Source: Thozetella sp. PMI_491 (taxonomy: Eukaryota > Ascomycota > Sordariomycetes > Chaetosphaeriales > Chaetosphaeriaceae). From it: a DNA stretch of 64,000 nt. The stretch lies in assembly GCA_021432635.1 (NCBI GenBank), contig MU270045.1, positions 207,741 through 271,740 of the forward strand, in the 5' to 3' direction. Below the pieces are notes generated by a model. The model did not search any database. It was not told the origin of the DNA and saw nothing but the letters and a program-made list of their open reading frames with translations. Of the stretch, positions 45,306 through 56,960 are shown one piece after another; the first letter of the stretch is position 1; each line of letters opens with the position of its first letter. A program made the translations under genes and the position numbers.

Positions 45306-47081
45306 ATGAATAATCCGAGTCTTACGGAACCGGAGGTGCTGCCACCTAAGCCGCCGACTCCCTCGCAAATCGCCGAGGCGCAAGGCAGGTATCCTGCTCT
45401 GCCTTCTAACTTTGAGGTCATAGGGCACGACCCAGACTACAGATTCAACTGTCTCGGCTGGGCTGTTGGGGAGTCGATCTTCCCGTTCGACAAGGAGCTG
45501 TATAAAGTAGGAGACAAGATCCACAGCTTCTGTGCGTCGTATCCTGCACTCTCACCATTCTGACCTTTAGCCTTAGTGGGGATTGTTCATTCTGATAGCC
45601 GTACAGTTACCGAACGCGGATTTGAAACGTGCTCGAAAGAAGAGTCCGAAGTCGACTTCTGGGGTTTCAAAGCCACAGGTGAAATCAAACATTGGACTCG
45701 ACTGTATAACGGCAAATGGTCTAGCAAGGGCGGAAATATCTTTTTATTCAACCACAGTCGCTACGCTCTTGCAGGCGGTAAGGACGGCTCGCCACTGGAG
45801 ATTTATTACAGGAAGAAAAAGACCACGGCAGCTGCCGGGCATTCAAAGACTCTCGCAATGGCGTCTGTCCAGGAGGAAGAACACGAAGAGATGCCAGTGG
45901 TCGAAGGCGTGTCGCCAGAGGATATTGCTTTGATTCAAGAGCATGCAAACCTGATGGCTTCTTTGCCGAGTCTAGGGGCAGCCCGCACTCCCGTTACTCA
46001 CGCCCCTGCTACCCGCGCTCCTGCTACTAGTGCCCATCCCCCTACTACTGGAACGCACCCGCCCACTACTGGCGTGAAGCCTCCTCCGGCTGGAGCGCAC
46101 CCGCCTACTACCGGCGCGAAGCCTCCTCCGGCTGGAGCGCACCCGCCCACCACCGGTGCGAAGCCTCCTCCGGCTGGAGCGCACCCGCCCACTACCGGCG
46201 CGAAGCCTCCTACCACTTCTCCTGTCGTTGCAGAATTTGCCAAGACCTTCGCAACCTGGAAGGCAACATGGACGCTTCCGGAGGTTAAATATTCCTCGAG
46301 GTAAGATCAATGTGGCAGATCCCCCTTCCCAATTATGCCACCCCCATCTACTAGACGCAAGTTAGTAACAATGCATAAGTCTTGATGTCCTCCGCACGGG
46401 ATCCGCATACACCGCACTGATCAAGCTTGGAGCCGCAATCACTCCTCAGCTTGTCCAGGAGCTTGCCAAGGATGTCCGAGGCTACACTGTCTTGCCCAGT
46501 ATGTCTTTGAAGAGGCAAATGCTATCTTTGCATATACCGATCCTTGCTAATGCTCTGCAGTTCACGAACTGAACCCGGGCTGGAAGCTTAAGAGCGTAGA
46601 CATCATTGATGCGAAGAACGAGATCATCAAACTGCACGCGAGCAATGTTCGCACCACCAACAAATCTCTCGCCTTGCTGTCCATCAGGAAGGATAATGTG
46701 ATCAGCGCCGGACTCAAGGGGGCACAGGTGGCTGCCGAACTCATGAAAGACCCCCTCTTCCAGGCCGTGGTCAAGACAGGCCTCGCAGCGGTCCCGAACA
46801 TTCTCCAGGCCCGAGCCAAGGATGGCTCGACAGGACAGGCTCTGTGGGATGCGATGCTCAAGGAGATACACGCCATTGAGCAACACGGTGGGCCGAGCCA
46901 GCAGCAGACGCAAGACTTCGAGCAGTGGCTTGCGGGTTATCTGGGGGTCAACATCGCCCCTCCCGCCGCTCCCGAGAACCCGACCGAGGATACTGGTGTC
47001 GACCCCTCCACTGGTGTCGACCCCTCCACTGGCGTCGACTCTGCCGACCCCGCCTCGACGGATGATCAGAGCGCGCAGTGA
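45306..47081 (+). CDS. Protein with Asn-Cys/His papain-like (DUF7689-like) domain and Pro-Thr repeats
   Basis: Four exons, 45306-45531, 45577-46300, 46380-46498 and 46561-47081, give 529 residues in frame. The N-terminal domain (about residues 35-160) has FNCLGWAVGES (conserved Asn-Cys) and later GEIKHWTRLYNGKWSSKGG (His in KHWTR). I recall such a pair from the uncharacterised DUF7689-type family, with Cys and His as a putative catalytic dyad. A Glu-rich linker leads to a Pro/Thr/Ala spacer with four near-identical PPxxGAHPPTTG-type units. The C-terminal domain starts near VLRTGSAYTALIKLG and ends with three GVD(P)ST-type repeats. No signal peptide or TM helix is seen. Either of two acceptors 6 bp apart (45570 or 45576) can end intron 1. 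Enzymatic activity is inference from the Cys/His pattern only. Confidence 0.75.
46020..46215 (+). repeat. Tandem coding repeat, about 42-bp unit
   Basis: About four units encoding a Pro-Pro-x-x-Gly-Ala-x-Pro-Pro-Thr-Thr-Gly type motif lie in tandem inside the gene at 45306-47081. Neighbouring units differ by single bases, as in recently expanded coding minisatellites. Confidence 0.8.
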
Positions 47082-48733
47082 TGCACCCTTGCTTTCCTTT
47101 GTTTCCTAGGTGTATCCTATGAGCCTCAACGGCGCAAAGGGTAGCCGTGCATTTGTTTGCCCGTAAGTTCATAGGTATCTAAGTCACTCTTTTGGGAAAT
47201 TATTTGCATTTCTTAACTTGTTCTTGATCGTTCTTTGCTATATGTTTCCATCTCTCCTTATTCTTATATGTACCGTACCCTCCTTCTTAAAGCCCCTTGG
47301 ACAGGACCTAGAAAATAAAACCCCCAAAAGGCATTGTTCCCGACGATTACGTGCTGCCTCCCTTCTATCTAATATGTAGGCGCCATGTTCCAATCCCTCT
47401 TTGGGATACTTCGGTGGTGTACGCGGCGTCTCACTGCCTATACCAGCCGAGGGCTAATGCCAGATCGCTTAGCGTGTGCCAGAGTATCATTATAGCGCTT
47501 CCGAGCACCCACCTGAGTGCTTGTCAACTCTCTCCCGAAAAGTTTTTTCAGATCTTTGATGCTGTTAGCTTTTGTTAGTCGAAGGCACTGGCTAGAGCTA
47601 TATCACTAACAGCTACTAACCCCGCCAAAAAACCTGACCAAATCGACCACCTCACGAAGGGATGGCGTTTCAAAAACCACCCTCTAGGCCAGTATAAGTT
47701 TGGGAGGGTTCCTTATACTGGCTTACAGCTACCAGACTAGCTAATACTCGCCCTACTGTAGAGCTTAGCAGCTACGCGAGCCTATACTACTAATCCCAAT
47801 AACTGTATCGTTACTTACTATGATTTTTACCTTCTGACAAGAGCTTCAAAGGTATTACAACTATAAGACCTCAATGGCGTGTATAAGTACCAGGAAACCT
47901 AGGAAGGAGTGATAAAAAGGATAGAGAGAAAGAGAAACAGGGGATCCTTTAGGTTAGTAGACCCTACTTTAGGGGGGATAGGAATTAGAACCTCTTCCTC
48001 TTACCCATAGAAGTACGTTAGAAAGTAAGATAGAAGACGTATGAGACCTATTTCTTTTAATGAGGTGGATGCCTAATCCAGTCTTAGGGCTGACCAATAA
48101 GCTATACAACCTGCTAAACTGTAATTACTTTTATACTGTGTTCCTGTTAGACCAGCTTCACATGCCTTTTGCTCCTCGTGTAGCTATTAGGAGGTCCAGG
48201 CCTTGGCCCGTTGTACCACGTCAGGCGTTAAATAATACAACAACAACCTGAGTGCTTGTAACGGTCGTATTCAGTGGAGTAGGAAGATCGCGCATTGAGA
48301 AATGGATTGAACATTAGATCTAGAGAATAGTAGATAGAGTCTGCTTATTCTACCCCTAAATTTCAAGTCTTGGCCACATGATATTTTAGCGACCACCTGG
48401 CAGCAGCTGCTACTCGACCCTTTGTCCCAACAGTCTCTTGTTGTCCCAACACAACAACTTGTTCAAACACATGTCCTAGCACCAGCACACATCTATTGCC
48501 CAAGCATATGAACCTCTCCATTGTCCTAGCAAGCACATAAGCATAATGCCCTAGTTCTATATTGTCAACACTTATACTTATTTTAATACACCACTTCATT
48601 TAACAATACTTAGAAGATCATGTTAATACTGGCGGTTTAGAGTAGTCCACAATTGGCATAGCGTTGGGGGTATGGGCTGGTAAGACCACGAAAAAGTTGA
48701 ACTAAATCTACAGACGATCAAACCTGAGCTACG
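47082..48733. other. Intergenic with transposon-like remnants
   Basis: No gene is supported. About 47600-48060 is moderately AT-rich with TAG/CTA-dense sequence. The run CCTGAGTGCTTGT occurs at about 47513 and again at about 48247; a related GAGTGCTTGTAA is at 36809. The sequence after 48259 begins TGTAACGG and could be the edge of a solo LTR, but I cannot find the matching end. A minus-strand open frame at 48363-48599 lacks any known domain. Confidence 0.4.
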
Positions 48734-49345
48734 CTACGCCCTCATGCCCCCATCCATCCATTGTGTCAATGACATAGCAAACAAGCAAGTGTCATCCTCG
48801 CTACTCAACCTCGAATCGACGGCAAAGGTCCATGTACCACTTCGCATAAACATGTTTGGGATCTGGAAGTCAAGGAGGATGTCTCCAGTACTTGTGCTTG
48901 GTAGATAGTCGACCTGGTTACCCTGCGCATCCCGGATAGTGATATGTGTATATGCATTCGCTGCTACTGTCTTTAGTGGAAAGGTTATTGTCTGGCACTC
49001 TTCAAGTTGGCCATCGGGTAATGTAGCGGAGCTAGTGACGCGAATGATTGCTTGGGTAAGGGCATCGTTTAGCAAACCGAGTTTTTTTTCTCTGAGACTC
49101 GGGCAGGTAGCCACGGAGGTAAACGAAAAGAAGCGATCACTAGGCAATATATAAGTTGGGGTCAACCTAGGCGGCATTTCGGTCGCCTCAGAGCAATCCG
49201 TACCTTGGAATAGGTGTCGGGGCGATTTCAAGGGACTCCACTGTAAAGATTTGGTCCGTTCGTGGGACGGGGCTATAAGTGGTTGCAAGAATGAAGAATC
49301 GCAGCGGACCAACGTGCTTTGAAAGCGTTCAGCTGCAGTCGCCAC
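48734..49345 (-). CDS. Hypothetical protein, beta-rich
   Basis: Single open frame of 203 residues; an internal Met at about residue 57 (MPPRLTPTYILP) is an alternative start. The C-terminal 140 residues look like a beta-sandwich: alternating strands, Cys residues in CPSLRE, EECQTITFPLK and DDTCLFAMSL. The end pattern IPNMFMRSGTWTFAVDSRLS then TCLF faintly recalls ML/NPC2-type lipid-binding domains. I see no signal peptide on this frame, so a first exon could be missing. I do not recognise the family with confidence. Confidence 0.45.
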   Translation of the reverse strand: MATAAERFQSTLVRCDSSFLQPLIAPSHERTKSLQWSPLKSPRHLFQGTDCSEATEMPPRLTPTYILPSDRFFSFTSVATCPSLREKKLGLLNDALTQAIIRVTSSATLPDGQLEECQTITFPLKTVAANAYTHITIRDAQGNQVDYLPSTSTGDILLDFQIPNMFMRSGTWTFAVDSRLSSEDDTCLFAMSLTQWMDGGMRA

Positions 49346-51486
49346 ATATTTCCCTCGTGGCTAGCCAATCAGAAGGGAACATCGTTAGACGCCCTCAACA
49401 CTTTGTCCACGAGCAAAAGTCGCCAACGCTTATCGGTTCGTTCTTGGCCGGCCGTGGCTATGGTTTCCTGACTGGCCGTGGACGTGGCTGACTGATCTGT
49501 TTATGTTGTTCCTTTCAATATGTGATCTAACACCGTGGCGATTCTGGTGTATAAGTGGTGCAAGCGTGACCATGGTATTCGTTGTCCGCTGGAGCGACAT
49601 GTGGATCGATATATTCTACACACATATCTTAGCGAAGTCTGCCAGCTTGAGTTTGCGGAGCTGTGCGCTGGAAAGAGCTTGGAGGAACTAGATGAACTCG
49701 CCAGAAGCTTCCACTTTGAGAACTATACTCAGAGAGACGGTCTCAACAAAATCATGTCGGACCACGCCATGTACACTAAATCGCTTTAACGGTATCTATA
49801 TGTCTACTAGTAAACAATAGATTGAAGCCCGGTTCCTACTATATTACGAGCTGTAGTAGAGCTTATAGAAAAGTTGCCTGTGTCACTTGTAAAAGTGGGT
49901 ATGCCAAGGGTTAGAGCTTGTAGACTTTTGTTATTATAAGAAGCGTTTTATAGAGCTTTGACTATTTTTTTTCTATGGATATCTAGCGCGTGCTGGTAGC
50001 TCAGCGAAGCTGGGTACGGCTAGTAAAATAGTGTATCGTGATACAGAGAGAAGCTCTTGAAGCTGCCGTGGTACGCCCAAATCTATCACAAGCTCGCCGT
50101 GGTGTGGCTGAACCTGACTGCGACCATTGTGGTGGCTTTCGTCAACTTTAATGGGTGTTGCATGTGACGGTAAGCTGCATTCTAAGATGCACACGACTAG
50201 ACAGTAAAGGCTTAATATGTTGGAACGGCACGAAATTAAGGACTGATCTTTTAGGAAGCTGATCGGGGCTTGTCAGCCCTGACGAGCTCCGTATGTGAAG
50301 GAAGCAGGTCTAGGATGAGGCTCTGCGAGCCCCGAGTGGCTGTATCTGTCAACGACAAGTAGATCAACTGTGATCATTACTGGATTATTGCTAGGCTTAG
50401 AGATCCAGATATGGTATACTATGTGGATTGACGGTTTTCTTTTAAGAAAAGATTTAAATTTCTGTGTGCGCAACCCAACTTTTGAGGCTTGCTAAAACCT
50501 TGCATACAGTGGCTCAGCACCTTAAATGCCCAAGGCTAGAGGGAGCTCACCCCAGTCTAGCTCTCGCTCTTCAACGGCTTCCCTATCCTTGGGTTTGCTG
50601 CTGGTGCAGCACCCTCCCTTACTCGGGATCTGGATTGAAAACGTCGCGCTAACACAATCCGTCAGGCGTCATTAAATTACCGCTCAGCCAGCGAGTTAGC
50701 AAGCAAGAGGTTACCGTGGATAAGCCCCCCTTATTATTTAAAACTAGGTAGTTCCTCCACTGGCAGCGTTAAAGTAGCAACAGATTTATTAGCCCTTTTA
50801 CCGCTAAATCAAGCGGTGTAAACTGCCTAATTTGGCGGCAAAAAGGCTGTCTCATTGTTTTATAAAGTTACAGTAAGGTTTAGCTACACTGTAGCAAGCT
50901 TGTAATAACTTCAGCTATACTATAGTATTAAAGCTCTAGAAAACGTTATTACAGTCCTATAAGATAACTTAATTAGCAATAACCTGTTTCTAATAAGCTA
51001 AGCCTAAGAGGATAAGAGAGTAGCTGCTATACAAGGTATTTTAAACCTTAAACAACTTTCTTACTAAACCTTATATAATATATTTAAGTATACCTATTAC
51101 TAAGATAAACCTATTCTAGTCTTTCCTTTTACTTCTAAAGGCTAATACTATATTAAAGAGGCTGTTTTTTAAAGCTCTAGGTAATATAAATAAGATTATA
51201 GGCCAAGTAAGAAATATTAAAAATAGGTAATATATGTAATCCGAAGCACCGAGTGCGTGCGCTGAGTGCCAGGGGGGTGGGGTGGGGTGTGGCTATCACG
51301 CCGAACGCGCTGCCACAAGTACTGTACAAAAGAACTAACATGGGCCGCCAACAGAATGGACGGTTTCAGGCGCGAGGAATCGTCCAATTGTATAAGTCAG
51401 ACCCCAGGTATTGATGGAGAACGGGGTCGCCGCCAGGTCTCTTCATAGCAAATATACTTAAAATTCTACTCTCGTTAAGTAGCCCC
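49346..51486. other. Intergenic; AT-rich RIP-like DNA in the second half
   Basis: A small plus-strand open frame at 49535-49789 (84 codons) has no recognisable domain. The stretch 49790-49980 and especially 50690-51240 is AT-rich and stop-dense. Part of the latter (about 51085-51225) is clearly homologous, in the same orientation, to about 58660-58790. Confidence 0.45.
50690..51240. repeat. Degenerate dispersed repeat, copy 1
   Basis: Long shared runs with a second region, such as ATTACTAAGATAAA near the left and AAGTAAGAAATATTAA near the right, show common origin with about 58560-58800. Differences between the copies are mainly C/T and G/A changes plus small indels, fitting RIP. The element type is unknown. 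Confidence 0.6.
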
Positions 51487-52699
51487 ATGGCAGCGGCATT
51501 ATTAGGGCTTCTGCGGCCTTCGTGGGTGCTGCTTGATAGCCCTAAAGCTGCTGAGGTGGAGCCCGGAACCCCATACGGTACCACGCACGAGCGATGGACC
51601 TATCTACAGGATATGCTTAGAGATGTGGCGACCGCCGACATGGATCGAGGCTTCTTGTTCTATCAACTGGGTAGCGACGCCACGTCTGTCCCGACCAAAG
51701 TGCCGTACCATGCTCTCTATGTGCAGGCGAAATGATACGGCCAGGTCCTAAGGAACCAGGCGGATTTCCAAGACGGCCGCCCTCTCCTAGTCCATCTAGC
51801 TGATCACTGGGATAACATCCTCTGGTTCTGGACGGTGTTGTTCGCACATGGGCTTCCGGTAATGTCATCACCATTTTGCAATGCCAAAGAGCGCCGCATC
51901 CAGCACATCCAGGCCTTGTTCGCTCTCTTGGAGTCGCCACTCTGCATAACACGGAGGGGTTTGCTGCCGCTATTTGACGGCGCCTGCAGATTCGAATCCA
52001 TGCTGTCGAGTCGATGCTCGATAAATCCACTTCATCGTATGACCCTCTCTCGGGCCATAAGCTACCTCCGCTCCACAGGAGACCTGGTCTCCAGGGCAGT
52101 GGCATAGCCGCCTTGATGTTGACTTCCGGGAGCACTGGAAATGCCAAGGCCGTGTCTCTTCCCCACTCTCAGATCCTGGCGTCTGTCTCGGGTAAAGCTT
52201 CGTTCCATACGCTCCCTCTCGGCAAATCACTGTTGAACTGGATCGGACTTGACCACGTGGCCGGTCTCATCGAGATTCACCTGCTTGCCATGTTCCTCGG
52301 AGTTGACCAGATACATGTCCGGGTGACCGGTGTCGTTTCCACGCCAACCCTCTTCCTCGAACCCATCAGCCAGCATCAAGTATCACACACGTTCGGGCCT
52401 AACTTCTTTTCGAGAAATTGGTCTCCGCGGTGGCAAACGAAGCCACATCGGCATGGGATTTCAGATACCTGTCGTGGCTAGGCTCCGGCGGAGAGGCGAA
52501 CGACACGGAAATATGCGTTGCCCCGACGGAGCTCCTTGCCAAATACGGAGCTCCCCGGGGCGTGATTGTTCCAGGATTCGGCATGAATGAGACAAGCGCT
52601 GGTGGCATCTACAACGCTGAATGTCCCGACTTGGAAACGAAACACATGCGGCCATGGGCCTCTCTGGGGAAGTGCATGGAGGGCACCGAGATGCGCATA

Positions 52700-52734
52700 C
52701 AGTGGGTCGTAAAAAAAACGCCAATTCCACGCGT
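52700..52734 (+). repeat. Left terminal inverted repeat of the Tc1 element
   Basis: About 35 bp starting CAGTGGGTCGT, including a run of eight A bases, matches the inverted right end with only a few differences. Confidence 0.9.
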
Positions 52735-52781
52735 CATCCCGACGCGCCCCCTCCTTTCCACAAACCACACCCTTCAGCAAA

Positions 52782-53916
52782 ATGGGCAGATCACCACGAA
52801 GGCCAGCCTGGAAGCCAAAAGGCCTCCATTCCACGCCTAGGCGTAGGAACCGGATATATTTACGCTGGTCAGATGGCCTTACGGCCCCTGAGATAGCTGA
52901 AAAGGAGGCCGTTACGCCGGATCACGTGTATGGCGTGGCAAAACGCTTCCGTACCCAAGATTGGGGGGTCTCAAGAGCCAGCCGAGGGCGGCCGCCCGTG
53001 CTGGATCTACACCACCGCCGACGTATCCTGAGATACCTCGCCTAAGAGCCTTTCGAATCGCTTGAAAATCTCCGGCGTTTACACTGCCGCGAAGTCTCTA
53101 CAGCCACTCTAAGACGATACCTCATAAAATGGGGCATTAAGCATCACCTCTCTAAAACAAGGCCATTCCTGACTGAAGAAACGGCTCAATCACGCTATGC
53201 TTTTGCTCTAGAGCATAAGGATAAGCCAGCTGAGTTCTGGAGGACTGTTATTTTTACAGATGAGAGCACAATCGAGCGTGGCCAAGGCGCACGCCGGGAG
53301 TAGGTGTTTCGGCCAAATGGTGAGTTAGGAAGCCCTTTCTTTTTACTTATATTAATCAACCACCACACCTTCTAGGAACCCTTGCAATCAACCCCAAATA
53401 CGTTCAAGCTCGACATAAAAGATCTAGGCACTCTAAGATGTTCTGGTCCGGGATTCGGTATAGAATAAAAGGGAATCTGATCCCATTAGACGGAGACCTC
53501 GAGTCTAAGCGAGGAGGCGTTACAGCACGCGTATACATTGAGTTACTAGAGGAATATATACCTACGTTGATGGGACTGGAGCATATCTTCATGCAGGATA
53601 ACGCTCCAATCCATACGGCCAGGATAACGCATGCATTCTTTGAGGATATGGCCATCTCTATGCTCCGTGGCCACCTTACTCGCCGGACCTCAATCCAATC
53701 GAGAATATGTGGTTTCTATTGAAGGACCAGCTTATGGAACGCTTCCCCCACCTTGCCCTGCTTCCAAGCAATGCAGCCTCGCTTGAAGAGCTCATTAGCC
53801 ACGCTGAGAGCGTGTGGGAGGACCTTTCCATTGAGCTAGCCAACCACCTCGTGGATTCCATGCCCCGGCGCGTGGCTGCTGTGATTAAATCTAAAGGATG
53901 GTATACTAAGTATTAA
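52782..53916 (+). pseudogene. Tc1/impala-type transposase, inactivated
   Basis: A helix-turn-helix region (GLTAPEIAEKEAVTPDHVYG) is followed by the catalytic residues in order: FTDEST (first Asp), MQDNAPIHTA (second Asp) and PPYSPDLNPIENMW (Glu). Three lesions are visible. There is a TAA at 53043-53045 after RYLA. A TAG lies at about 53301, within the block after GQGARRE, where a CAG codon would fit. A one-base frame change sits just before the PYSPDLNP block at about 53660-53668. The first two could be C-to-T changes. Confidence 0.85.
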
Positions 53917-54043
53917 GCTATATATAACTAGAATCTCCACTCAAAACGCTATATTTTAGTCTAGATTTTATTACAATTGAGCCTGTTTTACGTATGGAAT
54001 TGTATGGGCAGCTTCGTGGCCATATGAGGGGGTTGGAACGCGA

Positions 54044-54078
54044 ACGCGTGGATTGGCGTTTTTTTTGACGACCCACTG
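54044..54078 (-). repeat. Right terminal inverted repeat of the Tc1 element
   Basis: On the plus strand it ends GACGACCCACTG and includes a run of eight T bases. Read on the minus strand it begins CAGTGGGTCGTC. Confidence 0.9.
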
Positions 54079-56229
54079 TATCTGTCCCAGCCCTGGAAGA
54101 AAGGTGTTTACCAGCAGCGACCAATGAGCCCGGCGACCTTGAACTTCGAGGAGCTGTGGTGTTCAAGGGCTACTACCGCAACAAGACAGCTACGTCAGCC
54201 TCCTTCACGCCTGACGGTAGGTTCCGCACCGGCGACAAGGCTATGATCGATGCTCAGGGGAACCTGAGCGTCATCGGGCGAGCCGAAGACCTGATAAATA
54301 TCAATAGGATCAAAATCAGCAACCCCGAGCTTCAGACTTGGCCCGAGCAATCTTTAGGTGCCCTGGTTGCTCGGGTCATTCCCTTTCCATCTCGGTCGCC
54401 TCGAGCGAGTACGGAACAGATCACGATCGTTTGCATCCCAAAGTCGCTGCCATTATCCGGCCTTGATGCAGCTGCAATCCACAGCAAGACAGTGCAGGCG
54501 CGTTTTACGTTCGCCAGTGCCCGACCAGAAGTATTCACCCTAGTTGAAGAATCTCTGTTACCGAAGACCACCCTCGGCAAGATATCGCGAGACAAGATGA
54601 GATCTCTATATGAAGAAGGGGTGTTCGCCCAGCATATTGCGCAGCAGAGCCAGATGCTCGAAAATCATCGGCCGCGAAACTAACTGAAGACTCCTAGGAA
54701 CGAGGTCGAAAAATATCTCATTGAGAAGTTGCACAGCTAGGCATGGAACTGGAAAGGCTCTTAGTGGATTATCACGTGTTGAATTTGGTGTTCAACTCTA
54801 TGGATCTCGTTCGCATGAAGCGGCAGATATATACTCGGCTGGGAATAGACGTCCCACTCATTATGCTCATTAATAATAATCCCATCGCGAGTTCGTTTGC
54901 GCGGGTTCTCGAGATACTCAAGAAGGCGCATGCAACATGTAATCGCCCATCAGCTACCCCTTTTCAGACCCCGGCAGCGCCATATGACCCGGTGACCACG
55001 TTGAGAAGAGGAGGGAAAAAGTCCTTAGGTTCTTATAAGTATTTTATTGATATTTCCTAGGTTTCTTATCTTAGCTTTTCCTAGGACTTTTAAAATATTT
55101 TTATTAAGATTAATATTTTTACCCTAGTCTTAAGTAATATAAGTATAGTTTAATTAATATATTTTTAAAGCTCTTAGGATAGCTTAATATATAGCTTATA
55201 AGACTATAGTTTTTTACTTTCTTATAATAAATAAGCCTTTAAGCTCTCTAGGTAGTTTTAAAAGGTAAGAGGGCTTTAATTAACTTATTGTTATACTTAG
55301 TCTAGGGCTATATAAACCTAGGCTAACTAGTTAATACTAAGGGCTTTTAAGGACTAATGTTTAAATTATTTCTAGTTAGGAGTTGTCTTTTATTTAGCTT
55401 TATATTAGGCTTATTTTACTTATAAATTATAATCTATATAGTTAGCTATAAAAAGGATTTTTATATATTTTTTATAGTACTAGTAGGGAGAGCCTTAAAA
55501 TATCTACTATAAATCAGCTAATTAGTCTATATAATATTAGAATAATAAATCTATTTAAAGCTTAGTAATATTTTTAACCTTAATCTTAGAGTAATATTAG
55601 CTATTATTTAAGCTTAAATCAGAGTTGTTTTACAACTAACTTGCTTTTAATTCTTAGTGTGAGAGGTTTATAGTTAAGGTAGCTTTTTAGTTTATAAGCT
55701 TAACACTTATACTATTAGATCTTACCTTATATAATTAATACTCTACTTGTCTCTACCCTTCTTACCTTAGGAAAGACTTTTTATATATTAAGAATATTAA
55801 CCTTAGGATCTTAGTGTTGTAATAGTAATAAAAAAGATTATAAAGAAGTTTAAAAGTATAAATATTTTCCTTATTACCTAGGTAAGAGAGCTAGTATCTC
55901 TATAAAAATAGCTTAATCTAGCTTATCTTAAGAAATAAAAGTCTATAATATTAAAACTAAATAAATACTTTATATCTCTAGAAAAGATACTTATTTAATG
56001 TAATCCACTACCTAGTGGTCTATAAATCCCATATATTTACACTACTAACTACAACGTAGTAAAGAGGCTTTTATATTTATATAGTGCTATACTTTTAAGT
56101 ATTATAGTCTAATAACTAGTATTTACTACATCTAAGAGGTGCTTTGGGTTGTTTTTAGCTAGTCTAGCTGGCTGGAACGCCCTAGGCGGTTATATTACCC
56201 TATGCTGGCTGGCCCCCTACCCTACTATT

Positions 56230-56960
56230 AATAATTAGCCTATAAGGGCTATCTAGCCCTTTATCTAGCTCTATATAACTCATTAGTTATAACTAGCTAG
56301 CTAGCCTTAGCTGGTCAGATAGCCCTAGCTAGCTAGCTGGCTTGAGCTGGTTGGATAGCTCTAGCTAGTTAGATAGCCTTAGCTAGCTGGCTGGCTTAAG
56401 CTAGTTAGTATAGCTAGTATAGCTAGTATAGCTAGGTTAGTCGTATAGGCTGCCCTGGCTATACTTTTTAATGTTGTTAGCTAGTTAAGTAATCCTTTTT
56501 AAACCCTTTATAATTATTAGGCTTCTCCCTTTACTAATATATTATCTGCCTGCCTCTTTCTTTTACTAGCGCTATTGTTACTCTTCTCTAAGCAGTTAGT
56601 TCTTATCAGCTAGTAAAATAACTATACTTAAAGCCTTTTTATACCCCTTAATTAGCTATTTTATAGATTATAAGACTAGCAAGTATTTTAAGGGCTAGTA
56701 CTAGTATAATTAATAAGTATAATATATAAGCTAGTATATATTATATAAGGTGTTAAGTATAACTAGCTTAAACTAGTTAAATAGTCCTAGCTAATTAAAT
56801 AGCTATAACTAGCTAGCTAGCTTACTAACTTAAGCTAGCTTAAGCTATAACTAGCTAGCTAGCCCTAGCTAATTAAATAGCTTTAACTAGCTAGCTAGCT
56901 TAAGCTAATTAGATAGTTTTAGCTAGTTGGATAGCCTTAACTAACTGGCTAGCTATATAT
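56230..56960. repeat. AGCTAGCTGG-rich degenerate minisatellite
   Basis: Two clusters (about 56280-56460 and 56770-56960) are built from variants of TAGCTAGCTGGCTTGAGCTG and TTAGATAGCCTTAGC-like units. The units are partly palindromic (AGCTAGCT) and diverge from each other by A/G and C/T changes. Confidence 0.65.

Larger units (their letters stand above)
52698..54080 (+). mobile_element. Tc1/mariner (impala-like) transposon with TA target duplication
   Basis: The element runs 52700-54078 (1379 bp), flanked by TA at 52698-52699 and 54079-54080. Imperfect inverted repeats of about 35 bp start CAGTGGGTCGT at both ends. The interior encodes one transposase on the plus strand, so this is a DD34E-type element related to the fungal impala group. 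The host reading frame stops at the left TA and resumes in frame after the right one if one TA is removed. The insertion is therefore clean. Confidence 0.93.
51487..55019 (+). pseudogene. NRPS-like synthetase (adenylation, carrier, partial thioesterase), interrupted
   Basis: The plus strand encodes an adenylate-forming enzyme with blocks in the right order: LLVHLADHWDNILWFWTVL, MLTSGSTGNAKAVSL (A3 core, Ser/Thr/Gly loop), NWIGLDHVAG, SGGEANDTE, VPGFGMNETSAG and GRFRTGDKA (A7). GRAEDLININ follows, and then a carrier-protein block with the phosphopantetheine serine in FNSMDLVRMK (about 54799). YDPVTTLRRGG, just before the AT-rich boundary, is how the linker to a thioesterase starts in related enzymes; the thioesterase is missing. 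Lesions: in-frame TGA at 51733-51735; frame changes at about 51985-52000 and about 52405-52415; and a Tc1-type element at 52700-54078. Short disruptions also lie between 54683 and 54780. The gene is dead. An unbroken relative would make an amino-, aryl- or keto-acid-derived metabolite. Confidence 0.85.

Noticed and set aside
45998-46310. Long minus-strand Gly/Val- and Arg-rich open frames
   Set aside because: They are opposite-strand readings of the Pro-Thr repeat in the plus-strand gene, whose four exons join in phase.
47351-47578. 75-codon plus-strand open frame
   Set aside because: It has no domain and lies in repeat-like DNA between genes.
56230-56960. Possible CRISPR-like or palindromic array
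   Set aside because: The units are irregular, contiguous and without unique spacers, in a eukaryotic RIP-type block. They form a degenerate minisatellite.
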